The notes below the pieces were generated by a model, which was given only the letters and a program-made list of their open reading frames with translations, was not told the origin of the DNA and did no database searches. A stretch of DNA of 64,000 nucleotides. It comes from Spirometra erinaceieuropaei (taxonomy: Eukaryota; Platyhelminthes; Cestoda; Diphyllobothriidea; Diphyllobothriidae). The stretch spans positions 897,517 to 961,516 of the forward strand of contig CACRXP010000182.1 of assembly GCA_902702965.1 (NCBI GenBank), given 5' to 3'. Made by a program: the position numbers and the translations under genes. Numbering within the stretch: position 1 is the first letter of the stretch; every line of letters begins with the position of its first letter. Below are positions 1 to 11,627 of the stretch, one piece after another.

Positions 1-167
1 CTGACAAAACATTGCATTTTAGTGGCTCATTGGGAGTAATTTTGCTGTCTAGGAAACGACCTTTTTGTCGTTCTGGTAAGCTTTTTATTAGCAGTTTGAA
101 GCACTTTTGCCACCTTCGATCAAAAGATGGATTTAAAATTGAAATATTTCTGTTGCTATTAGAGGTA

Positions 168-1041
168 CAGTACCTGTGCTAACTCATGAAATGCCGAGGT
201 CAAAATTATAGTGGACAATGTAGCGTATTTTTGGTGTCGTTATTTGTGTTTATTTAGTTGAAATAAGGACGAAAAGACCGTTTTCTGAAGGAAAGTTTGA
301 TACGGATCTGTATATTAAATAGAAAACGGGCCGGATTAAGGCGGAATCGGAGGATTCCTGATATTCAAGCAGTTTCCTACGCTATTAAAGCTTTCGGATG
401 GAAATTCTTTATGTAACCTTATTAATCTGTTTAAGAAGATTAATAAAAGGACGAAATTTTTTAATAAACTTTCGAACAAAAAGAAAAAATTAAATTTCAA
501 TATCAACAAAATCAGGGAAATGCAGATAAATTATTTCTTATTGTGTTCAGGAAATAACGTGCGATTCTTTATCTAAAAATTCTATTTTACAAATTCGTAA
601 AGTTTTATGTTTCAAAATACCGAAATAAAAAAGTTTATCAGTGTGATTGTTTTACCAGACTGAAAATGCGTGTCGTAAACGAATAGATATTGAGTTCGCG
701 CGACATGCCGTCACTTTGCTCTGCCACGCCAAACGATAATTATGTCTAAACAATACTTATCCGAAGTTGACTTCCAGCGCATTCGAAAATTAGCGGCGGA
801 GGGAATGCCGCGTGAGTCGTTAGCTAGTATTTTCAATATTAGCAAGGTCACTCTGTGGCGCATTATTAATGATAAAACTGTTCCTAGAAATAAGATAGGG
901 GGACCAAAACGGTCCACAAGTAAGCAAGGCGACGTTTATTTTCCGCTATCAGACTTTGGGAGCCGTAGTGTTTGCCGATTTTGCGTTAAAGTCGTTAACC
1001 TGTGTTAATTCGTGACATTTCATGAGTTAGCACAGGTACTG
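168..1041. mobile_element. Short Tc1/mariner-like DNA transposon (element A)
   Basis: The element is bounded by near-perfect terminal inverted repeats of about 26 nt that begin CAGTACCTGTGC and contain CTAACTCATGAAATG. It is flanked by TA on both sides (166-167 and 1042-1043). CAGT-type ends with a TA target duplication are typical of the Tc1/mariner superfamily. It carries one short ORF with a DNA-binding fold and no visible DDE catalytic domain, so it looks like an internally deleted copy. The subterminal motif is shared with the foldback elements at 7.6, 11.6, 51.8 and 61.2 kb. Confidence 0.75.
742..1008 (+). CDS. Helix-turn-helix N-terminal transposase fragment
   Basis: This 88-aa ORF lies inside the TIR-bounded element. 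Residues about 5-42 (LSEVDFQRIRKLAAEG, then SLASIFNISKVTLWRIIND) read as a helix-turn-helix of the kind that starts Tc3-like transposases. A basic GGPKRSTSK stretch follows, which could be the linker to a second DNA-binding motif. The protein stops about 30 nt before the right TIR, so no DDE domain can follow in this copy. It may be a relic, or a small protein that still binds the TIRs. The start is the first ATG of the frame. The function is inferred from the fold pattern and the transposon context. Confidence 0.55.
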   Translation: MSKQYLSEVDFQRIRKLAAEGMPRESLASIFNISKVTLWRIINDKTVPRNKIGGPKRSTSKQGDVYFPLSDFGSRSVCRFCVKVVNLC

Positions 1042-1049
1042 TATATACG

Positions 1050-2844
1050 CAGTATGCTATTACAGACAAAGATAAAGTGACTGGAATGGCCATTTCTGGC
1101 TTATTAGCCGTCGTCGGCCAATCATACCCAACCCCGAAGTGTGGAACACCCGAGGCTCGAACTCGCGACCTGTTAGTTAGAAGTCAACGCCTGTAGACAC
1201 TGTACCACCAGCCCGTTGCCCTGTCGGTTTTCGATCGGGAATATACAATGGTAGGGGACGCACAGCGATCGTTCTTACTGAAGTCACTCGTTCCGTTGTG
1301 CCTTATGGGCGAGTTCGAGCCTCGGGTGTTCCACACTTCGGGGTTGGGTATGACTGGCTGACGACGGCTAATAAGCAAGAAATGGCCATTCGAAGTCTCC
1401 CTTGTCTTTGTCGGTAATAACATGCCGCATATATATAATGGCATTTGAGCAATCAGAATGGCCCATCGAACAAGATACTTTGCCATTCTTTTAAGTTTTG
1501 GAAGTCTATTGGTGATGATGTCAAAGTATTTAGGGAGTCCTTTGTTTTTTAGCCAAAGAAACGGCGTAGGTGGTTTTCCGTAGTTCTGTGCCATTCGTTA
1601 GTTTCTCCTGAGAAGTAATTAGAGTTCACTTTAACAAATTCACTGACTACCAGAAGCTTAATTTAATTGGAACACCTGTTCGTCTGCGGAAGGCACATAC
1701 ACATAAAATACCCCCATGCGAGGGACGAGACATTCAGTCTGCTTGCCGTGCAATGTGTCTTGCCATTCTATTGCTTTGCAGGACCGACGGTGATATTGTG
1801 ATCGTATGCTCTAAGATTTGTTTCAGGGTGACTGTGTGGGGACGATGATTCGTTTCGCAGTCGGTGGGTGTAGCCGCAAGGCTTCTCTGTCCCCCCTCAG
1901 TGTCTGCGACCATTTCATTCCAACAAGCTCAACTGACCTGACCAAGTCAGCGCTATTAAACTTAGTAAGCCAGAGAGAGGTCCAAATGCCGACTGCTGGA
2001 TACTGATTCCCGATAATCGGGTCTGCAGAAAGTCAGCTAATGCCAACAAATTTAAAATTAAATGAAACATCCAGCCCCTATTTTCAGCTATTTTGCGGCA
2101 ACAGGGTTCTTTACACGCCCTTCTCTTCGGAGATCTACATTAGGCGCAATTGTCCAGTTGAGTGACTTGTTTTCAGCCCGTATTTTCAAAATATCAGAAT
2201 ACCAAAAAACGCGCAATTAAGCGTGCACGTGAGGGAATGACATCGGGTTTTTACATTCCAGAAGCTAAAATCGTCAGGTTATTTAAGTAACTAATCAGAA
2301 ACGGTCACAATCTAACAGTTAGTAAACCCTCTGCGCCAGGTCATCATCGGTGAGAATGGAAATCTGAACCTCAAGGGCAAAATAACCCGTCCGTATTACC
2401 TCTCACAGTCGAACCAGGTCGATAAACGAAATTCTCAAATGTTTTCCACAAAGCTCGATGCCGACTAACAAGAGGCGAGTTCGTAGTGGAGTCGTGAAAT
2501 GTGTGGCGTCCAAATCTCTCTGACCCGTCGTCCTATCCACAACTGTCTCCGCCTGCAGGGACGGTATACGAGCCTTCTTTTCATCGGTAAATACCTCACT
2601 TTGTGAGCATTTACAAATGCTGTCTGTGAAGTGGTGCGTTATCATTCTGAGTTATAAACTAAGCACATACAGTAGTGAACCTACTTCGGCGTCGGGTGCA
2701 ACTCTGCGCTTCTCTCTTGACGATATTTGCACATACGTACTAGTAGCAGTCTTCTAGCTAACATTCTGAGACCCTACGGGATGCCCCATAGTACCTGGTG
2801 AAACGCTGAAGCCGGAAGGTTTTCGGTCAGTCCCAGCAATCCAA
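1050..2844 (+). repeat. ~1.8 kb interspersed repeat R1, copy 1
   Basis: The segment is collinear and highly similar to 44,218-46,047 in the same orientation, with only scattered substitutions and small indels. It starts with the foldback SINE. It continues through blocks such as CGGTGGGTGTAGCCGCAAGG and CAACTGACCTGACCAAGTCA, and ends near GTTTTCGGTCAGTCCCAGCA. No reverse transcriptase, transposase or terminal repeat is recognisable, and the short ORFs inside are not conserved as proteins. It is either an unclassified non-autonomous element with a SINE at its edge or a segmental duplication. Confidence 0.8.
1055..1440. mobile_element. Foldback tRNA-derived SINE composite (SINE1 copy)
   Basis: The left arm (about 1061-1150) reads ACTGGAATGGCCATTTCTGG and on. 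The right arm (about 1320-1430) is its reverse complement and ends near CTTTGTCGGTAATA. Between the arms lies a tRNA-like segment with a B-box-like GAGTTCGAGCCTCGG and a GATCGGGAATATACAATGG core. The same architecture recurs at 34.5, 39.2, 44.2 and 63.4 kb. Confidence 0.7.
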
Positions 2845-3973
2845 GCGTAGGTGCGTTTTGGCTAAAGCGGCCTACGCAAGCTCGCCAAGCGTTTGTTTCT
2901 GGCAAATATTGCCACTGTTTAGAATACGGTAGATTTTAGCTTGTCCAGCGAATGTATGTGGTATCAGAAAATATCTTTACTAGGTTCGGGACTATATCCG
3001 GTATTTAGTCAGTAATATTATCCAGCCGTAGGAGAATATGAAATTTAATTATCTGACTGAGCAACCCTTTCTTCCGACGATTTCTGGATTTCATCTGGTC
3101 AATTATCTTAACATGACTTATTCCAACTTCCAATTTAAACTGTATGAAATACAAAGACCACATATCGCGCTTATCGACATTGCATAAAATGAATAATAGA
3201 TTTCAAGATTATATCTCCTTTTGTGTTCACTGTGCAATCACTGCAATCTCCATTAAAGTTCAAATAAAAATCGGGAACTGTTTGTCAGCTATTTACTTTG
3301 AAAACAAGTTTTGATGTAGAAAATAAATGTATATACATTGAGTATACACGGAAACATAATTCTCCTTTCCAATTAATTACTGAAATGAAGTAAATAAAAA
3401 CCAAAATGGTTTAAAAAGCCCAAGTCATGTTAGTCAGGCGGCGCCCGTGCTCTGAAATAAGAAAGAAATTCATTTTTTTTTACAAAACGAATGTAAAACG
3501 GTTAAATATACACTTATGTATCACTATTATCTGCAACTTCAAGAAAACGTTCTGTTTTATTCCGCCGGAATGATTAACTAAGACGCGTTGTACATTATTT
3601 CAAAATAATCTTCTATGCCCTGTATGAGGTAAGCTCAACTCCGTCCAGGCAGTGGCTTTTTAAGTCACTATTCAATGATTTTTTTCTCATTGGAAATTAT
3701 TATTCATAGATATAACACGACTGATAAGCATACTTTAAGCATTCATTTTTAACTATTTGTCTCTTACATTCCGCTTCAGCTTACCTTGCATATATATTGA
3801 TGTCTGCAAGTAAAAATAAGAATGTGAGTAACTAGTGTATTCTCGCTACTCAAACACTGCCATTTGGTGCACGTCTAGAAGGTTCCAGGCGCCTGCCAAA
3901 TTCAGTCGACCTCTGTAAAACCACGTTTTTTCCATAATTGTGGGTCGTATACAATTTGATGGTACAACATGAT
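2845..3973. other. Gene-free AT-rich stretch
   Basis: I see no coding region, tRNA or recognisable mobile element here. Base composition is AT-rich with many stops in all frames. Confidence 0.5.
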
Positions 3974-4404
3974 TTAACTAACATGTTGAAAACAAAAACT
4001 GAATTCAATTCTTGGCAGAGTAGACTTCTTAACTTTTAGTTGATGAACCACCGAATTAAGAATAAATATAATAAATACGCTCACTAGAGCAATAACCACA
4101 ACGACAGTGAAGTGACATGTTTTCTGGTAACATTTAACACTTCGTTGAGTGTATGATTGTGATTTTTGGAGAGAAAATGTCTCCATGGAGGTCATGGAGG
4201 CAGCAGGCCTTTTTTGCCTTGAGTTGTCCCAAACAGCCCTTAAAAGGCGATTTACTTTGTCTAGACCGCCATCGAATTCCTTGATGCATGACTGTGCCTC
4301 AGATTTTATTTCATTTCTTCGCTTTTGATTTTCCACTTACGCGGCATTCTTCATCTAAAAGGGCATCTACGCCATGGCGTAATTTGCTAGAGTTAGAGAG
4401 TGTA
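3974..4404 (-). CDS. Possible tail-anchored membrane protein, 3' exons
   Basis: I do not recognise this protein. Two exons can be read on the minus strand. The first is 4341-4404, entered after an acceptor ending ACACAG and left at CGC|GTAAGT. The second is 3974-4297, entered after CTGAG. A 43-nt intron separates them and the reading phase is kept. The joined C-terminus holds a charged helical stretch (LRHGVDALLDEECR, then GLDKVNRLLRAVWDNS). It then has a single strong membrane segment (FTVVVVIALVSVFIIFILNS) and a tail of about 30 residues. This looks like a C-tail-anchored protein, but no SNARE layer pattern is clear. Upstream exons were not found. The long ORF may be chance in AT-rich DNA, so confidence is low. 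Confidence 0.35.
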
Positions 4405-7400
4405 CTGTGTTATAAAACACTCAGTAGTTCACCAAGGCGGTGGATAAGTTTGCCCCGCCATCACGAAATGCCCCTCAAAGATCACAAAGAAACAATCATT
4501 TCGAAGAAATTTTTGAAAGCAGATATAATTAAGACTGTGGGACAGTTTAAAGCTCATCGTAGGCGAGTTTGCTCGATCGTACATTCAAAGCACGGACTTT
4601 TGATGTCCCCATTAATTAAAGCACATTTGGCAAACTTATCACCACAGGATGTAAGTGGACAGGTCATTTATGCCGTTATGCAATCTGGTCTGTCGCTCAG
4701 CGACGAGCAATCAGTTGGCGATAATAAAGTGAGACTCGGATCTAGGTTAACCCCGTATTCCTGTGAACCTTGCGCTAAAGTTCAGATAAAGTAAGATAAG
4801 GGGGCTTGAACAAGGGAACGGGTATACCCTGAAATGTAGCGCGCGAACTATGCCCGTGTTCAACTGATAACTGTTACTGACAGTGTAGGGAGACACCTCC
4901 GACTTAACGACCATCATCAGCGTATGATACCTCATATACCGACTCCAGCGCATCCAAACATCCTACCTTTCATCCAAGAGATCGTTGAATATTTAATGCC
5001 AGCTTTCATCGATCATCCTCTAACATCTGCTCAATTTCTGACTGTTATCTGGTGATAAGAATGTTTAATAATTTGAAGATTAGTGAAAGGGACTTTTCCT
5101 ACCGGTTTTCTGCTTAAAATTATCCCGATAAATGCAAACCGTCCAAAGCATTTTAGTCACCAGTTTTATTTTTAACTTGCAATTCACGATTGGAAATGGG
5201 CAGTTTCGTGGAAACTGAGGTTTGCGCGCTGATAGTGAATTCATAAACTATTTTCGTGAAATATACAGTCACCGTGTGGATGGCAGCAAGACTCTGAAAC
5301 AAATTTCGGATCGTTTTGCGCTTAAGCACATGCAGCCTTGCACGAAATGTTTATGCTCCAAATCAAATCAAACTACTTATGTCGGCAAATCGATGCAAGT
5401 TTTTAAGGGAAAAAACATACCTATGTGGTCGGAGGAGACGAAAGCTCGTGTGAGAGACGTGTAAGGATTAATGAGGCTCTGAACTTAGAGTTCACCATTT
5501 TATTAACTAGAAATGCGAATTCCAAAAATGCATATGATTAACGGAGCTAATAATTTTAGCTGCAGTAACATGAACAGTTTATGTGGTTGCCATAAGGCAG
5601 GACGTACTAAGGAATCTTTCAAAGAATTTTCTGAGCACATTCATTTTATTCCACGGAGTAACTAGGATGCAACATAAGGTTTATTTCATACTACTGACGA
5701 GCCTTTTCGGATGGCTCAGCTGCATATAGCAGAGAATTTCTTTAAAGCTCAAAACTTCAGCATGCACAGCATAAACCCTGGTTGAGACACCTTGCTGGGA
5801 TGGCGAAAGGTTCATCGCTTAGATGCTGCAATATAAAAATACATTATGAAGTACTTTCGAAACCCCGTGACTTTACTTGCTATGGTGTCGGGAGTGCGGT
5901 ATAATACGTTGGATATATACATTCCACACTACTCGTAGTACTGCTTTGTTAAATGGGCATTTCGTGGCTATTCCACAGTAGCCGATTGTCTTCGACTGAA
6001 ATATTCATTGACATTTCGGTTCTGCCACTAAAAAGTCATGTCTCGGTGACCTAACTCTTTTTCCTGCACTGAGTGATTTCTGAAATTATTCTCTTGATTA
6101 TTCTTTGGAGTTCATATACCATAAACCACATAGGGAACGCTGGGGGACCAGCTAATGAGCCTAGCCCCTCGCAGATGTTTCACGCAGAGGCAGAATATCG
6201 AAGAAAAACGTGTTTGGACTTTTAGTTAGTACCTATGTCGGGAGTACGATATAATACGTTTCATATTGTAAAATGCACATTAATAACTACTGCTCACCGA
6301 TTTCAAACAGCGCTAGAAGACCGATAAAAAAAGGAGTTTTATTACTTAATTTGCAGTAAGCTTCCTCATTTTGTATTCTGGGGCAGGTTTTTCTAGAATT
6401 TTCGTGCCTATTTATATAACATATATGTCAGCACCGCATGCGTTTTTTCATGAACATTTTGATAAGAACTGACGCGTTACTTAGGGTCACGCAATTGGCG
6501 CATTGAAGTCTTGTTACCAGGTTGTTGCATGTTGGGTCGTGAAGGCAATGACTCCTTCCCTTGACCTGAAAGTTATGAACAAAAGGCGCATGAACTGTCT
6601 GGATTCTTTTACAATGCTTGTGCGCAACAGCTTCCCTTCAAGCTGGTATGTACACCAAGTCCTAACAAGTTATTGTCACGCTTGCCAGCCAGAGAACAAC
6701 GGCGTTTGCTCAGTTTAGGCTTTAAAATTTGAATATTGGTTCACACACACGCTCCAGCTTGCACAACACACTCTAACTCTGCATCCTGTAGATGCTGGCA
6801 ATATTGCATTAGTAGATTAGTAAGTCAACCTCGTGAACGTCAGGAGTTTGCTTATGCTACAGTTAAATACGCGGACATCAATGAATTTACCTTTATCGCA
6901 AATCCTACTACTACCACTGTGTAAGTAGATGTCCTATGCTCTTGAGGACCCGTGCCTCCGTCCGTAATCCGTTAGGACGTCTCCATCCGTCTTGTTTGCG
7001 CCAAAATGTCGCTTCAGATAAATTGTACTCTTATATTATAAAAGCCTTTGTTATTAACGCAGAATTTACAGCTGCCTTGCGTGCACCTCATTCCACAGAA
7101 CGGCGTATTGTCGACTCGGCTGCAACTGTCGACATTTTTTTGATTTTCTCAAAGTAACAATTATTTTTAGCCGGTTTGGGTTGGTGCATTTGGGTCAGTA
7201 GTCAATTGATTACCGATTGTTGATAAGGCCACGCAAATTGTAATGTCTTGCGAAACCCATAGTATGCACTTCAAGGTTTTTCTCCTAATAAGTAACAGGA
7301 TGACAAAAAGGGTCTCAACCGAGAAACGACATGCCACAATGATGGAGTAACCACCTTTTATGTTCCCAGCTAGTGAGTCTTGATGACTCGCCAACCAACC

Positions 7401-7648
7401 CCCACCCAAGTCGGTGACCACCTCGTTCACCTGGCCTGACCGCAGTAGAATGCTTTATGAAGTCGTGTTAAAACGTGCCTGTTGTTTCCAATCACACACC
7501 GGATGGATACATGAAGCCAGCTGGCAAAATGAGATTAAATACGTCTAAAAGACTAGTGTTAAAAATTCAAAATAGGGGACGCCTCAATGTTATAATGATT
7601 GTGGAGTAAAATTCGGCCTACAAATACACTGATTGAAAAGGCGTTATA
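4405..7648. other. No recognised gene; short repeats only
   Basis: No convincing gene is present. A 26-nt motif (GTCGGGAGT...TATAATACGTT) occurs twice, at about 5886 and 6236. A block at about 6085-6150 (TTGATTATTCTTTGGAGTT, then GGGAACGCTGGGGG) reappears inverted at about 36,170-36,235. The plus-strand ORF at 4288-4794 and the one at 5222-5464 show no family I recognise. Confidence 0.45.
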
Positions 7649-8611
7649 CAGTAGGTGGGCTAACTCATGAAATGTCAACCGAACTTCCGAACTGGGTTTT
7701 CGTTTCGAAAAGATTAACTAAGTAGGGCCGTCTAACTTATCCTTATGCAGTATAATTATGCAATAATTCAGTTACCTTAGGATGTTGACTTCCAAACAGA
7801 CTTCTTTTCGGCTACATGCAAAAACTGTACTCGTAAAAAATGACTACTTGACTAGCATGCAGTTTTCTAATTGATTTTCAAGGCAAAACATACAAAAATA
7901 TTAATTATTTTGATCATTCGGTCAAAAATTACGTCTGCTTCCAATTTTATACTCGAAGAAGCGCATAATGTGGTTACAAAAAGTTTCTAATTGTGATATA
8001 TTTTAATACCGTAAAATGGCCGTGCATAGAACTACATGTCTCTGCATTTACCGATGTGTCCTGTAAAGTCAACAATATGACTCAAATGCTCTGCTAACGT
8101 TTATGAAATTCATATGGTCTCCTCTTAATGCTATGGAGAAGTCTATGATTTTCCGTATGAGGAAAATAAACGGCTTGTAGTTTGGAAACCCTGAATGCAA
8201 TTGTAGCGGCAGGTCGGGTTCAAAATTATGCGGGAATTGAAAATCCCTTTTGAAAACTTAATAATTCCCTTCCTTCGAGTACAAAATTGGAAGAAGGCGT
8301 AATTTACTACCGAATAAGTAAGAGAATTAATGCCTTTATGCATATTTTCTATGACATATAATTGAATTGTTAGGGGCTTGGAATATCGATGAAAAAAATG
8401 CATGCTACAACAGTGGTCATTTTTTGCAGAGCATAGTTTTTGTATGCAGCTGGGAAAGTGTTCGTTCGAAAGTCAGCTTCCGGAATTAACGGAATTATTA
8501 TAGGATAATGGTGCACGATGATTGGTTTTTCAACCATAATTATTTAATCTTTTCGAAAGAAAATCGTATTTCGGAATTTCGGTTGATATTTCATGAGTTA
8601 GTCCACCTGTC
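7649..8611. mobile_element. Foldback element B with Tc-like ends
   Basis: The left end is CAGTAGGTGGGCTAACTC and the right end (about 8570-8610) is its reverse complement with a few changes. Complementarity runs far inward. For example, a left-arm block near 7940-7970 (ATTACGTCTGCTTCCAATTT) faces a right-arm block near 8282-8305 (AAATTGGAAGAAGGCGTAAT). The arms are about 350-400 bp around a central spacer near 8030-8180. The left end is preceded by TA. No transposase ORF is present, so this is a non-autonomous relative of element A. Confidence 0.75.
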
Positions 8612-9835
8612 AGGGGCATAGGGAGGTGGAAGGGGAAGTTTTCTAACCATTATCTCTATCGCTGTTTCGTCGCTGTAACGTGGCGTGGAAGGAATTGTGA
8701 AAAGACATGCTTGGTTCACCTTTGGCCAGCGAACCTCAGGGCATGTATAAACGATTTATGCGAACATGAGGTTGGATGGGTTAATCGTATGACCACTGTC
8801 TAAGCCATCACAAGTATTCACTGGCACAAGAACCTCGAGTGTCTTGCTGCACTTTATAGATTAATTGGAATGCTTGGTTGACGTTTATCTAATGACCAAT
8901 TCCAACCAAACGAGTCACATTATGCGTTAGAGATGGACCTTTCCACGCCCTGATTTAGCCAAACAGGATGATGCTCTCCAATCCCCTTGGATTGGTGCCC
9001 AGTTTTTTGACCAATGCAATGTGCCCCATAGGAGCCGGCGGAGGTCTGGAAGAGCTGAAGCAGAGTACTTGCAACAATCAGTCCTATTTTAGCGGCTGTG
9101 TACGTGCGCGCGATAGCAGAGTTTAACCGGCAATGCAGAAGTTTGCTCGTCGGGTCCCCTCGCCGTCAGAGCGTCGGAATATGTTTAGTGAGAGACTTTT
9201 AAGGAACGCCGTTTTTCGTTCATCAACGTGTCGGGAGTGCATATTCTCTTAGCTCGGTCGGCGAGGCAGCAAATCAAGCTTCTTTTATGACTTAGCGGGA
9301 CAACATTCTAGAAAATTATGTTTTTCCTTTTCATGCATTTTCTACGAAATACACTTTTACGAATTCTTCCATCAGGTGTTATTTAAAGCAAGACCTCCAA
9401 AATGGGGAAGCATTATTTGTTTCCTTCTTCCTAAATAGGATTTAACGCTTGGTGAACCTAATTCAAATTAAGCTTTTCATCTGCTACATCGTCAATATTA
9501 GAATTAGAATAGGTTTATTATATCGCCCCTTGGGCCCTCACAGTCTCCTTTGAACTCAGGAAAAGAACCTAAAACAACCTCATCCATTTCGACCACACAC
9601 TGGCTTCATTTGTTTAGGATGTCTGTTTAGCCAATAGAGCGCGAATTGAGAGTTTGTTTTAAGTTAAAAAAAACCTGAGTTCCAAAGAAAAATAATCGCA
9701 AAGGTTTTAAAAGAGAACGCTATGTACAATATAAAAATTGAAATGTGAAGTTTGGTAGTTTTTTGGGCACGAATAATATGTCCTTCATGGAAATTTAAGA
9801 ACTTTAATATCGGCCTGACCTTGCAAGTATTTTCC
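8612..9835. other. No recognised feature
   Basis: No ORF of interest, RNA gene or element boundary could be recognised in this stretch. Confidence 0.4.
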
Positions 9836-9839
9836 AGTT

Positions 9840-10840
9840 GGGTAAATTTGGGGGTTTTCTAGTTGATGGTTGTCAATCTATCTGGCCAGCTATAAAGGGG
9901 CGGTCGCACAGTTCCTTCGTGTTTTTCAGGAGTTTTGCCATAGTCGTCTGGACTAAGAGCTGGAAAAGAAGAATATATATCAGGAGTAAGAAACATTCAA
10001 TGGTAAGTATCAATCAAAGCTGTCAAAATAATATTGAACCATGTATCATATTATTCTTGTGGATGTGACATTATAGGAGTAGTGATCGACTGTTTATTAA
10101 GGCCATATTAAACATACATACAACTAGTGGTTGGTATGTTTAATATGGCCTTATATCAAGCATAGGAATGAAGGTACTTTGTAGTTAGGCAGAGCTGGTT
10201 TTTCTCTAGTTTACCCACGAAGATATCAGCTAGTAGAGGTCCAGCAGGTGACTCCATTGCTACTCAGCCGATCGGGCGGTAAAGTTCACCACATTTGAGT
10301 TTAGCATTTAACGTGCAGAAAAAAGTTATTTTTTAAATCTCCAAAAGGCATACCGATTTGTTTTACTCTATGGCAGCGTATAAACGTTAACAACTGGCAT
10401 AAAAGTTCATATAAGTGAATATAAAGTGGCTTTATCGATTTCATTTCCTTCATGACGGTTTTATTGACCTTAAATCGAGCTCCTGGGCCTTTTAATGAAG
10501 TGTCGGTTGCTAGTGACACTGCAGTTTATATGTGCATGCATGTTGCGTAGCCTCCGATTACGGGCAACAAAGTTGTGGATAATATCTGAAAGGAGAATGT
10601 TACTGAAACATTCAAAACGGTCGAGTAAGTGATGTGATGATGGTCACTGATTCCCATGTTTACGTTAGAAAAGAGTTCTTCCTTTGCATATTCACACTGC
10701 GTCTTTCCAAAACTCTCTCCTCCGGTAGACGTCTCAATCTTCAAAAACTGGGTAAACGATGCTAGTCCATTATTTTCACAAAAAATTTCCACCAACTTCG
10801 GTATCATAACTTCTGGATCAGTTGTCTTTGTACGCTGACA
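9840..10840 (-). pseudogene. Penelope-like reverse transcriptase relic
   Basis: Read on the minus strand, the segment at about 10,190-10,265 encodes VAMESPAGPLLADIFVGKLE. This matches the PLE reverse transcriptase motif usually seen as G-x-P-M-G-S-P-L-(S/G)-P-x-L-A. Upstream on the same strand (about 10,300-10,807) are RT-like pieces beginning PKLVEIFCENNGLASFTQF. Stops and frame changes break the frame repeatedly. Downstream sequence to about 9840 is degenerate, and a perfect inverted repeat interrupts it at 10,099-10,152. This is a dead fragment. Confidence 0.6.
10099..10152. repeat. Perfect 19-bp inverted repeat with 16-nt loop
   Basis: AAGGCCATATTAAACATAC at 10,099-10,117 is repeated exactly in inverted orientation at 10,134-10,152. 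It lies inside a decayed PLE fragment, so it is probably a solo insertion or a recent duplication rather than part of a gene. Confidence 0.85.
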
Positions 10841-10844
10841 TTTG

Positions 10845-11625
10845 GCTTTTCATTTGACACTTGTGCTCTGCAGATTTAAATTAAAAATTTTCCATTTCTT
10901 TGGGTCACTAATCTAATTCTTTCATTAGTCAAGCCACCATGACATGCAAATAGGGGATTTCAGCTTATCGCCAAAACAGCGCAGAGACCTGCTGTTGGTG
11001 TCTGCCCAGAAATCTTCTGGACGATTTTCGGTGTAAATGCCCTTTTGAAATGAGTGTTATATGCAGAAGGGCAGTTAATTAATTGCTTGGTGTTTGATCA
11101 TGTGTTTCAAAGCAGCATCACAAAGCTTCAATGGAATATCTGCACCTGTTCATTGTTCCAGATGCATTTGACCAAGGAAAGTTATCATACGGCCAGTAAT
11201 CGACCATGATGTTGGATTGGGGCGCCGAGATATGAAACCTCTCATTATTAAAGATTAGGTTTGGGGTTAGGACTAAAGTTGGAGTACGGGAATAGGTGCC
11301 ACCTAAAATTTAGCGCGAAGCCACTCGTAGTACCTGGGGGGTCTTTAGTCTCGTTTCCGAACAGATATTCGAACATTATGAGCAACGTCAGTCATCAGCA
11401 GACTTTTATCAGTGCACCTGGAGAAATGCTCTTTAGCAAAACGATTAAATGCTGTTTAGCGTCGGTGGAGTCTGCGAAGTATCCAGACATCCTTTAGATG
11501 TCAGTGAATACATTCCAATATCCGGCATTTTAAACACCTTGTCTACAGTCTCGGGTCATACCGTTTATCTTTGTTGAAATGTTTAAAATAAGAAATTCAT
11601 GTTTCCGACCTTGACCTCTCTATGA
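10845..11625. other. No recognised gene
   Basis: No gene is visible. A segment near 11,285-11,335 (GGGAATAGGTGCC, then GCGAAGCCAC) resembles 30,405-30,450 (GAAATAGGTGCC, then GCAAAGCCAC), which suggests an old dispersed repeat. Confidence 0.4.
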
Positions 11626-11627
11626 TA

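Noticed and set aside
4288..4794. 168-residue plus-strand ORF as a gene
   Set aside because: It overlaps the minus-strand candidate exons, shows no family motif and lacks a convincing start or splice context. It may still be real, but I cannot support it.
8143..8403. Minus-strand ORF of 86 residues
   Set aside because: It lies within the arm of foldback element B and has no conserved counterpart frame in element C.
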